Assembly (NCBI GenBank): GCA_020027875.1
Contig: JAHRHA010000006.1
Coordinates: 1-64,000 of the forward strand
DNA: 64,000 bases
Reading direction: 5' to 3'
From: Micromonosporaceae bacterium
GTDB lineage: Bacteria > Actinomycetota > Actinomycetes > Mycobacteriales > Micromonosporaceae
The number at the start of each line of letters is the position of its first letter. Positions within the stretch are counted from its first letter, which is position 1. Under the pieces are notes generated by a model. That model had not been told where the DNA came from, did no database searches, and was given only the letters and a program-made list of their open reading frames with translations. Positions 50,466-57,081 of this stretch are shown piece by piece. Both the position numbers and the translations under genes were made by a program.

Positions 50466-51456
50466 GAGGGGGCGGGGGTTGCAAGGGCGTGCCGGCCTGG
50501 GCCAACCGTCGGCGCTTCCAGACCCTCCGCACCCCGTTGCCGACGGCCCCAAACGTGGAAATGAGCGTCGCGACCGTGGTGATGAGACCGACGACGGTGG
50601 TGGTCAAGAAGGTCGCAACCGCGGCCCCAGCCTGCGCGATCTTGTCTTTGGTCGTTGTGGTGGCGATCAGCGTGATGTCGAACGTCTGGCTCGGGATCAA
50701 TAGCTCGTCGGAGTCGGTCTGGAGCACGCTGATCGACAGAGTCAAGGTGTACGTGTTCGGCTCGTGGGCATAAACGAACCAGCGCCACTTGGCTGAGTCG
50801 GTCGGCTCGATGATGGGCTGTACCGACGCCGCTTGTGGTCCGGCTACGGAGACCTCTTCGTAGCCGGACACCAGCTCGGCCTTGATCCTCGCGCCGACGC
50901 TGACCGGCCCGAGCGCCGGCGGCAATCCGGAGGGTTGGACTGTCGGAGTTGGTGTCGACACGTCACGCCGACCGCACACCGGGCTCTCGAGCCCACAGAT
51001 CACAACGCTGACCGGGTACCCGCGACCAGTGTCTGCCCTGATCAGACTGTCGGCGTATACGCTGCCGCTCTTGAGGGCCGACCGTTGGTCAAGGATGTCG
51101 AGCTGGTAAACGAACTGATCGATGCGGAAGGGTCCGCTTCCGCCGGCCGAGGGCGACGCTGAACCGGGTGTCGTCGGCGGCGCCTGCGTCGACGGTGCCG
51201 TCGATGGTGCCTGGGTGCCACTCGGTCCGGTGGTGGGCGCGAAAGCCGGCGTCGTGACGATGGTCGTCCGCGTGGCCGTGGGCACGGTAGGCGCGGCGTT
51301 GGGCGCGCCGACGCCTGTGCGCGACGTACCAAGGAAGTAGTAGGCGGACAGGCCGCCCAAGCCAACAGCGAGTACGAGGAGCGCCAACGGCAGCCACCAA
51401 CGCCTGCGGCGCGACCGCTTGGCGCCGGCGTGGGGCACTGGTTCGACTGGGTTCAT
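50455..51456 (-). CDS. Membrane-anchored protein with Thr/Pro-rich linker
   Basis: A 333-residue protein. A basic N-terminus (AKRSRRRRWW) precedes one helix (LPLALLVLAVGLGGLSAYYFL), an extracytoplasmic Thr/Pro/Ser linker of about 80 residues, and a beta-rich domain: QFVYQLDILDQRSALKSGSVYADSLI, GPVSVGARIKAELVSGYEEVSVAGP and YTLTLSISVLQTDSDELLIPSQTFDITLIAT. A second helix, ATFLTTTVVGLITTVATLIST, and a basic tail (RRVWKRRRLA) come near the C-terminus. The layout (helix, outer domain, helix) is like a bitopic anchor; no family recognised. The last residues (PPPPPSI) and the stop fall in the family B palindrome. Confidence 0.7.
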   Translation of the reverse strand: MNPVEPVPHAGAKRSRRRRWWLPLALLVLAVGLGGLSAYYFLGTSRTGVGAPNAAPTVPTATRTTIVTTPAFAPTTGPSGTQAPSTAPSTQAPPTTPGSASPSAGGSGPFRIDQFVYQLDILDQRSALKSGSVYADSLIRADTGRGYPVSVVICGLESPVCGRRDVSTPTPTVQPSGLPPALGPVSVGARIKAELVSGYEEVSVAGPQAASVQPIIEPTDSAKWRWFVYAHEPNTYTLTLSISVLQTDSDELLIPSQTFDITLIATTTTKDKIAQAGAAVATFLTTTVVGLITTVATLISTFGAVGNGVRRVWKRRRLAQAGTPLQPPPPPSI

Positions 51457-51578
51457 CGATGAGACCCCTCTCGTGCCGTCGCTAACAGTGAACTTGCAGG
51501 CTCGAATCGTGACAATCGACCGATGCGCCTACACGGGTGGCTCGATCGGATGACCCCGGACCATTGCCGTAGCGACGC

Positions 51579-52328
51579 CTATCGCGCGCTGGGTCGGCCC
51601 CGGGATAGGCGTCGCGGCGCCGGACGGCCGAGCCGGGTGCCGCCTAGATCGGCACGCTGACCGGCGGCGTACCCGCCCTCGAGCCCGCTCCCACGCAGCC
51701 GGCGCGGCTCGGACATGCGCAGCCGCGGATATGCCTCCTCGACCCGGCGGTCGACCCGCTGGCCGCGGTCGGCCAGGACGAGTGCCACCGACGGCCCGGA
51801 ACCCGCCGCAGAACCGGAGGCCGCCGACGAGGCCCGCTGCTCCGCCTCGCGCAGGCGGATGCCGACCGCATGGGTGAAGCCCATGAGCCACGAACGACGA
51901 AAGGCCGCGGGGGTCTCCCACGACGGCACTGGCGCGGCGGCGAGCCCGTACGACGCCTGGACCAGGAGAGACGTGAACAGCAACTCCGTGCGCTCGAGGT
52001 CGGAGGCGAATCCAAACAGGTGCATGGCGTACGCGTACCCGCCCCCAACCCATTCCTTCCGGCGCACGCTCCGACACCGCAGCGCACCCGCGACCGTGGC
52101 GAGCAGGCCCGACTTGTCCAGGGCATAGGGTGCGAAGACCGAAACCACTCGATCTCCGACGGGATCACTGTCCGGTGAGGCGGCAGCGAGGAGGGCGCGA
52201 TCCACCCCGTACTTCGCGATGAGCTCGGCGGCCTTGTCGTTCAGCGCCGCGGCCTCGTCCGGCGTACAGCCCGGATCTTCGGCCTTGGCTAAGAGCTTAC
52301 GGACCTTCTCAAGCATGGTGTCAGTCAT
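51579..52328 (-). CDS. DUF2786 domain protein
   Basis: A 249-residue soluble protein with the DUF2786 motif at the N-terminus, MLEKVRKLLAKAEDPGCTPDEAAALNDKAAELIAKYGVDRALL, then a family-wide central part FAPYALDKSGLLATVAGALRCRSVRR...YAMHLFGFASDLERTELLFTSLLVQA and a conserved W near WETPAAFRRSWLMGFTHAVGIRL. The C-terminus is basic and glycine-rich. The function is unknown; DUF2786 proteins occur often in phages and actinobacteria. ATG at 52328 (MTDTM) is chosen over the upstream initiator because conservation starts there. Confidence 0.85.
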   Translation of the reverse strand: MTDTMLEKVRKLLAKAEDPGCTPDEAAALNDKAAELIAKYGVDRALLAAASPDSDPVGDRVVSVFAPYALDKSGLLATVAGALRCRSVRRKEWVGGGYAYAMHLFGFASDLERTELLFTSLLVQASYGLAAAPVPSWETPAAFRRSWLMGFTHAVGIRLREAEQRASSAASGSAAGSGPSVALVLADRGQRVDRRVEEAYPRLRMSEPRRLRGSGLEGGYAAGQRADLGGTRLGRPAPRRLSRGRPSAR

Positions 52329-52389
52329 ACGAACACCTGTACCAGCCCCCACCGACAGAATCGAACCGACGGCACCGAGTGGAACCGAA

Positions 52390-52806
52390 TCACGCCCCGG
52401 ACCCGCGACGCTGCAGCGTCGCCACCGTCGAGCCGGCCAGCGTCACGAGACATTCTGACAGCTGCCCGTCCGCCATCGCCGCACCGAACAGTGCTACCCC
52501 GGTCGGCGCGTCGGCATTGGCATAGGCGCTCACGAATCGAGCCACCCATCGGGCGTCGTATCGTGCCTGCTCGATCCCGGGAAAGTCCAGCGCCGCGAAG
52601 CCGGCGGGAACGTCGTCGCCGACGAGGGTGGCGGCGAGGCAGCACGCCACATCGTACGCGCCCCGGACGCCGCCCCGATTCACCGCCGCGTCGAAGGCGC
52701 CGACCACGGCGTCGCGGTCGCCGCGCACCGCGGAGTCGATGACGGCGGCCGCGTCCCGGTAGACCTCTGACGGAATATCCCGCGCAGCGCCGTCTCGAAC
52801 ACCCAC
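52390..52806 (-). CDS. Hypothetical helical protein
   Basis: About 138 residues, unrecognised. It is alanine-rich with alternating helices (SEVYRDAAAVIDSAVRGDRDAVVGAFDAAVNRGGVRGAYDVACCLAATLV; GIEQARYDARWVARFVSAYANADAPTGVALFGAAM), consistent with a small helical bundle. No signal or membrane helix. GTG at 52806 is tentative; a TTG at 52833 would add nine basic residues, and neither has a good ribosome site. The frame has real-gene codon bias (strong G/C at third positions). Confidence 0.55.
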   Translation of the reverse strand: MGVRDGAARDIPSEVYRDAAAVIDSAVRGDRDAVVGAFDAAVNRGGVRGAYDVACCLAATLVGDDVPAGFAALDFPGIEQARYDARWVARFVSAYANADAPTGVALFGAAMADGQLSECLVTLAGSTVATLQRRGSGA

Positions 52807-52834
52807 GTGGGGCAGCGTAGGACGGCGGCGCAAG

Positions 52835-53100
52835 CTACGGACGGCGGATCAGGCACGTGAGGCGCGCCGTGCAGACCCGCTCACCCGCCTCATCGGTGAT
52901 CACGATCTCGTACGTCGCACCGAACCGCCGAGGTGCAACGCCGTCGCTACGCCGGTCACCAGACCAGCACGGGCCGAGCGGTGGTGTGTGGCGGAGATCT
53001 CGGAGCCCAGGGCATATCCACCCCGTCCATATGGGCACCGGCAGCGACCGCGGTTACACGGTGCAGCCCCGGCGGGTACTCTCCCTGGCGAGTGGCGCGA
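52835..53100 (-). pseudogene. Frameshifted PaaI-like hotdog thioesterase remnant
   Basis: In one frame the reverse strand reads GYALGSEISATHHRSARAGLVTGVATALHLG and then, after a shift near 52925, TYEIVITDEAGERVCTARLTCLIRRP. Together they match the second half of a PaaI/YbgC-type hotdog thioesterase (GYALGS-, LHxGR-xxYEIxIxDExGxxxCTARxTCLI). The upstream part (HRVTAVAAGAHMDG) seems to lie in a third frame. At least one indel and a missing start make it unlikely to be active, unless the sequence has local errors. It overlaps the leader of the divergent lipoprotein gene. Confidence 0.5.
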
Positions 53101-53145
53101 ACCGTTGGGGCCACGGAGGCGCGCGTCCAGGGGAGGAGAACGTTC

Positions 53146-54468
53146 ATGCGTCGGATCTCGCGCGCCGTTGCGGCTACGCTCGCGACCGCCGCCGTACTGG
53201 CCGCGGGAGGCTGTGGACAGCCGGCGCCAAGTGCCGACCCGCTCGAGAGGCCGGCGGACGAGATCCGCCTCTACGGCAGCGACGGTAACATGCTCAATGC
53301 CGTCGGCGACCTGCTCGCGGACTATCCGGACGCGCTGACCGGCATGAAGGGAACGACGCCGCTCTCCCGCCTGTCGCAGAGCTTCCGGGATCGCCTGCGC
53401 AGCATCGATAGCCAGCTCAAGGACGAGGCATACGCCGGTGAGGCGTATGACGCCGTCGTAATCAGCGCCCTAGCCGCGCAGATCGCGTTGACCACCGACC
53501 CGAAGGCCATCGCCGGCCAGATCAACGGGGTCACCACCGGCGGGACCGCCTGCGAGACGCCCGGCGACTGCCTAGCACTCATCGACGCCGGCCAGGACAT
53601 CCTCTACAAGGGCATCTCGCTGGGCCTGGGGGGATTCACAGAACAGGGCGAGCCCTCGGCCAGCACGTTCGGCATCCTGCGCTTCGCCGCCATGAACCAC
53701 CTCGACAGCCGGCAGACCCAGTACGTGCCGGCCGGAGACCCCACGACGGCCACCACGAAGCGCCCACCCGCGCCGGGCACTCCGTCCACCGGTGGCCAGC
53801 TGACGATCGGTGCGCTGCTACCGCACACCGGCGACCTCGCCGGGGCCGGGCCGCCGATGTTCGCCGGGGCGCTGCTGGCCATCAAGGAAGTCAACGACGC
53901 CGGCGGCGTGCTCGGACGACCGGTCAAGTGGATCGACGGCGATGACTTCACCGACGGGGCGAAGGCAAAGGGCACCGTCGAGCGCCTGATCGGCGAGGGG
54001 GTACACGTCATCATCGGCGCCGGTGCCTCGTCCATCACGAAGGCCGTGCTGCCCACCGTACTTGCGGCTGGTGTCGTGCTCTTCTCCCCGTGCAACACGG
54101 CGGCCGAACTGACCAACGTCGACGACAAGGGACTCTACTTCCGCACCGCACCACCGGACGGCCTACAGGCCGCCGCGCTGACCGACATCATCATGCGCGA
54201 CGGGGTGCGCCGGATAGCGATTGTGGCGCGTGACGACGCGTACGGGAAAGGTCTGATGGACTCCGTCCGTGACGACCTCATCGGCGCCGGGCTGTCCGCC
54301 GCCGACATCAAGACCGTGCCCTACAACACCGACGAGCCGGAATTCGAAAGCCTTGGCGCCACCATGAGATCGTTCGCTCCCGAGGGTGTGCTCATCATCG
54401 GCTACGACGAGACCGCGAAGGCGCTCGATTCGATCTTGAAGGTCGGGTTCACGTCCCGGGCGATCTGA
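53146..54468 (+). CDS. ABC-type branched-chain amino acid substrate-binding lipoprotein with swapped lobes
   Basis: A 440-residue exported protein with signal peptide and lipobox-like cysteine (LAAGGC, C23). Residues 40-185 match the C-terminal lobe of type I periplasmic binding proteins (RLYGSDGNMLNAVGDLL; RDRLRSIDSQLKDEAYAGEAYDAVV; the disulfide pair C136/C142; DILYKGISLGLGGF). A Pro/Thr linker (190-217) follows, then the N-terminal lobe (LTIGALLPHTGDLAGAGPPMFAGALLAIKEVNDAGG; VIIGAGASS; FSPCNTAAELT; YGKGLMDSVRDDLIGAGL; GVLIIGYDETAKALD). Normal family order is N-lobe then C-lobe, so this looks circularly permuted. ATG at 53146 follows a GGGGAGGAG. No permease genes lie nearby. Confidence 0.82.
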   Translation: MRRISRAVAATLATAAVLAAGGCGQPAPSADPLERPADEIRLYGSDGNMLNAVGDLLADYPDALTGMKGTTPLSRLSQSFRDRLRSIDSQLKDEAYAGEAYDAVVISALAAQIALTTDPKAIAGQINGVTTGGTACETPGDCLALIDAGQDILYKGISLGLGGFTEQGEPSASTFGILRFAAMNHLDSRQTQYVPAGDPTTATTKRPPAPGTPSTGGQLTIGALLPHTGDLAGAGPPMFAGALLAIKEVNDAGGVLGRPVKWIDGDDFTDGAKAKGTVERLIGEGVHVIIGAGASSITKAVLPTVLAAGVVLFSPCNTAAELTNVDDKGLYFRTAPPDGLQAAALTDIIMRDGVRRIAIVARDDAYGKGLMDSVRDDLIGAGLSAADIKTVPYNTDEPEFESLGATMRSFAPEGVLIIGYDETAKALDSILKVGFTSRAI

Positions 54469-54662
54469 TCCCATCCACCCACACCCCCATGGTGCCGCCG
54501 CCGATCACCACAAGCCGTTCGGTCCGGGACGCCTCCGTTTCGTCCGCTCTGTGCGGAATGTGCCGGGCGCGCCCCAGCTTATGAAAGGCGGCCCTTCGGG
54601 TCGCCTTCCCAGACCAATGGCCCTACGGTGTGCACGTCACTGTCTTCGCAGAGAGGTAGACC

Positions 54663-54905
54663 ATGAGCGAGAACGAGACCGGACACACGCGGGGGGACGA
54701 GCGGATCGAGCTGATCGTCGCCGACACGAACAACGACGGGAAGGCCGACCTCTGGGTCGTGGACACCGACGGCGATGGTAAGGCCGACCTGTTCCAGTTC
54801 GACCACGATGGGGACGGTCAGGTGGATCTCACTATCGTCGACCGTACTCAGGACGGCAACCCCGACGAGGTCATCAAGGGCGACGCCGGTCTCCCCCCGG
54901 CATAG
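54663..54905 (+). CDS. Small acidic DxNxDGxxD repeat protein (calcium-binding-like)
   Basis: An 80-residue protein with four near-tandem repeats of about 12 residues: VADTNNDGKADLWV, VDTDGDGKADLFQ, FDHDGDGQVDLTI, VDRTQDGNPDEV. This is the DxDxDG calcium loop seen in EF-hand, dockerin and thrombospondin type-3 repeats. It has no signal peptide or anchor, so it would be cytoplasmic unless exported another way. ATG at 54663 lies 5-6 nt after AGAGGTAG. The function is unknown; calcium buffering or a folding scaffold are possible. Confidence 0.72.
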   Translation: MSENETGHTRGDERIELIVADTNNDGKADLWVVDTDGDGKADLFQFDHDGDGQVDLTIVDRTQDGNPDEVIKGDAGLPPA

Positions 54906-54951
54906 CCCCCCGCCCACCCTCGCCCTCCCCCGCCTTCGTCGGCCCCGCTTT

Positions 54952-55015
54952 CGTCGATCTAGGGATTGGCGACGTGGTTTGATCTCTACAAGCGTCGCTA
55001 GTCCCTAGATCGACG
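54952..55015. repeat. Intergenic palindrome, family B copy 3
   Basis: Arms GTCGATCTAGGGATTGGCGAC and GTCGCTAGTCCCTAGATCGAC pair over nearly the full length. A GATCTTGGG follows at 55017, the same edge motif as in family A. It lies between the convergent repeat protein and the PrsW gene; a bidirectional terminator is likely. Confidence 0.85.
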
Positions 55016-55025
55016 CGATCTTGGG

Positions 55026-56408
55026 CTAGGTGCCGCCGCCCAAGGCGCGGATCGCCAGGCCGATGCCCAGCACGAGGAGCGCTACCACGAGCGTCTCTGC
55101 CACCACGACCGCCGCGGCGGCCAATGCGGCGCTTCGCCGCACTGGTGTGCCCGCTGCTGCGATGCCAAGGGCGAGCAGTTGGTGGCGGCGCACGAGCACC
55201 TCGCGCTGCCGGCGCGACACCTCCGCGCCGGGATCACGGGACAGCGCCACCGCGAGGCGCGCCTGGGCGCGCTGCAGCCGGCGTACCGCCCGCGCACCAC
55301 CTCGCCCGAGCCGCAGCCGGGCCCGCCGCCTCGCCCGGATCCGCTGCCGCAGCGATACCAGTGCGGTGATCTCCTCGGGTGTGGCGACCCGGGGATCGGC
55401 CAGCCCGGCGAGCATCGCGGCGTAGTAGCTGGACTCCCGGCGCTCGGCCGCCACGATCAGCGTGACTCCGACTATCAGGGCCGGGATTCCCTTGATGAGC
55501 AACGCAGCCATCAGGCCCGCCGTGCTGTGGCCGAAACCGCCCTCCAGCAGCGGCGAGTTCCACAGAAAATGAAATCCCCAGGCGGCGCCGAAGAGGGCGG
55601 CTGCCACGGCGAAGCGGATCCCCGGGCTCTTATCACGTCGTACGAGCGCATAGGCCACGCCGGCCCCAGCGAGCGCACTGAACAGGGTGTGGCTCCAGAG
55701 CCCGCCCAGGAATCCGCGCAGCAGGAAGGTCACGACCACCGGACCCACCTGATCAGTGCCCCCGTCGAGCGCCACGGCGTTCACCGCGAAAACGACGTTC
55801 TCCACCACCTGGAAGCCGAGTCCGATGAGGGCCCCATAGACAAACCCGTCGACCACACCGTTGACCTGTGCGCGGGCCACCAACGCGATCGCCACGACGC
55901 CCAGCACTTTCAAGATCTCCTCGACGCCGGCGCCGGCGACCGCCGGACCCCACCGCGTCGCAAACCCGGGAGAGGCGAGCTTAGCCAGGATATTTTGCAG
56001 CGCCGTACTGCCGGAGATCGCCGCGGATGTGGCGACCAACCCGCCCCAAGCGAACGCGGTGGCCTGCAGTGGCAACGGTTCACGCTCGAGATAGTCGATC
56101 ATGCGGAGCAGCAGAACGAACGGGATGGCATACAGGGCGAAGAGCACCACGGATACCGCGGTCCCCACGGGGTATGACTCGATGGACCGCCGGAGGATCT
56201 CGCCGACCCGCCAGCCGCCGACCGCTAGCAGTACCAGCAGCATCCAGAACGCCGGCCTCTTGAGGTACGAACGACCGGCCCCGGCACCCGCCTGCTTGGG
56301 CGGGTAGCCCAACCGCATCGACGGGTATCCGAGGCGACGCAAGGCCGGCCCTTGCAAGGCCGGCCCTTGCGGGGCCGGCCCAGTGGGCACGCGATCAGCC
56401 CTGGTCAT
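55026..56408 (-). CDS. PrsW-family intramembrane metalloprotease
   Basis: A 460-residue polytopic protein. About ten helices; the PrsW motifs are EE..K in AGAGVEEILKVLGVVAI, ENVVF in FQVVENVVFAVNAVAL and a conserved His in LWSHTLFSALAGAG and WGFHFLWNSPLLEG. These Glu/His residues bind zinc in a CAAX-like fold. In Bacillus PrsW cuts an anti-sigma factor; here a similar target is possible but unknown. N-terminal Pro/Gly repeats (GPALQGPALRRLGYPSMRLGYPPK) and a basic C-terminal coiled region (RQRIRARRRARLRLGRGGARAVRRLQRAQ) are extra. ATG at 56408 overlaps the upstream gene stop (ATGA). Its stop sits just beyond palindrome B3. Confidence 0.88.
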   Translation of the reverse strand: MTRADRVPTGPAPQGPALQGPALRRLGYPSMRLGYPPKQAGAGAGRSYLKRPAFWMLLVLLAVGGWRVGEILRRSIESYPVGTAVSVVLFALYAIPFVLLLRMIDYLEREPLPLQATAFAWGGLVATSAAISGSTALQNILAKLASPGFATRWGPAVAGAGVEEILKVLGVVAIALVARAQVNGVVDGFVYGALIGLGFQVVENVVFAVNAVALDGGTDQVGPVVVTFLLRGFLGGLWSHTLFSALAGAGVAYALVRRDKSPGIRFAVAAALFGAAWGFHFLWNSPLLEGGFGHSTAGLMAALLIKGIPALIVGVTLIVAAERRESSYYAAMLAGLADPRVATPEEITALVSLRQRIRARRRARLRLGRGGARAVRRLQRAQARLAVALSRDPGAEVSRRQREVLVRRHQLLALGIAAAGTPVRRSAALAAAAVVVAETLVVALLVLGIGLAIRALGGGT

Positions 56409-56965
56409 GGACCGCCGCCGAAGGTGACGGTGCGCAGGCTGTGGGCCAACCTCGGCAGAAGCCCCCGCAGCTGGTGTTCCGGGCCGCTGGCCGTTATCTC
56501 CACGGAGACGTCTTTGGCCACGAAGACGGCATACTCGCCGATCCGGCCGGGCGACACGTAGGTGCCACGCCGCCCCGCCACGCCTTGGTCGGTGCGCGTC
56601 GCGCGGTCCGGGGTCACCTGGAAGCCGGAGGTCTTAGTGATCTTGCTTCGAAGCCGCGCGACGGCATCGTCGAGCGTGCCGTGGTATGGCCCGACCACGA
56701 GGACCACCCGTACGCCGTCGACGACGAAGAGGGCCGTGCCCCGGTCGTCGTCGGGCCGCGTGCCAGTGACGTCCAGGGCGGCCCCGGCCGGTGGCACGAC
56801 GGTCACCATGCCGCCGACCCGGTAGGGAACGTCAGCCGCCACCGGCCGGCCAGCCGGTAGCGAGTGATCGAGGAGGGGAAGGCCGAAAGCGATGAGTGCT
56901 ACGACCCCCAGGACGGCCAGGCTGCCCAGCGAGTTGCGCACCAACCTGGCCCGGGCGGGGCCCAT
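56405..56965 (-). CDS. Single-pass membrane protein of unknown function
   Basis: A 186-residue protein: one N-terminal helix (SLAVLGVVALIAFGLPLLD) and an extracytoplasmic alpha/beta domain. The latter includes GGMVTVVPPAGAALDVTGT, TALFVVDGVRVVLVVGPYHGTLDDAVARLRSKI and GVAGRRGTYVSPGRIGEYAVFVAKDVSVEITASG. No family is recognised. It is coupled to prsW by ATGA, so it could be the substrate or partner of that protease. ATG at 56965. Confidence 0.75.
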   Translation of the reverse strand: MGPARARLVRNSLGSLAVLGVVALIAFGLPLLDHSLPAGRPVAADVPYRVGGMVTVVPPAGAALDVTGTRPDDDRGTALFVVDGVRVVLVVGPYHGTLDDAVARLRSKITKTSGFQVTPDRATRTDQGVAGRRGTYVSPGRIGEYAVFVAKDVSVEITASGPEHQLRGLLPRLAHSLRTVTFGGGP

Positions 56966-57016
56966 ATGTCGACGTTACCGGCCGACTCCGCCGCGACACC
57001 CCACCTTCCCCCTTTT

Positions 57017-57081
57017 CCGTCGATCATGACCTGGAGGTCATGATCGACGTGTTTCTGCGACGGTCACATCATGATCGACGG
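57017..57081. repeat. Intergenic palindrome, family A copy 3
   Basis: Same core hairpin TCGATCATGACCT / AGGTCATGATCGA plus a third arm ATCATGATCGACGG that can pair with CCGTCGATCATGAT. It overlaps the 3' end of the MMPL gene and provides its TGA (57038-57040) and last 13 codons. Confidence 0.85.
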
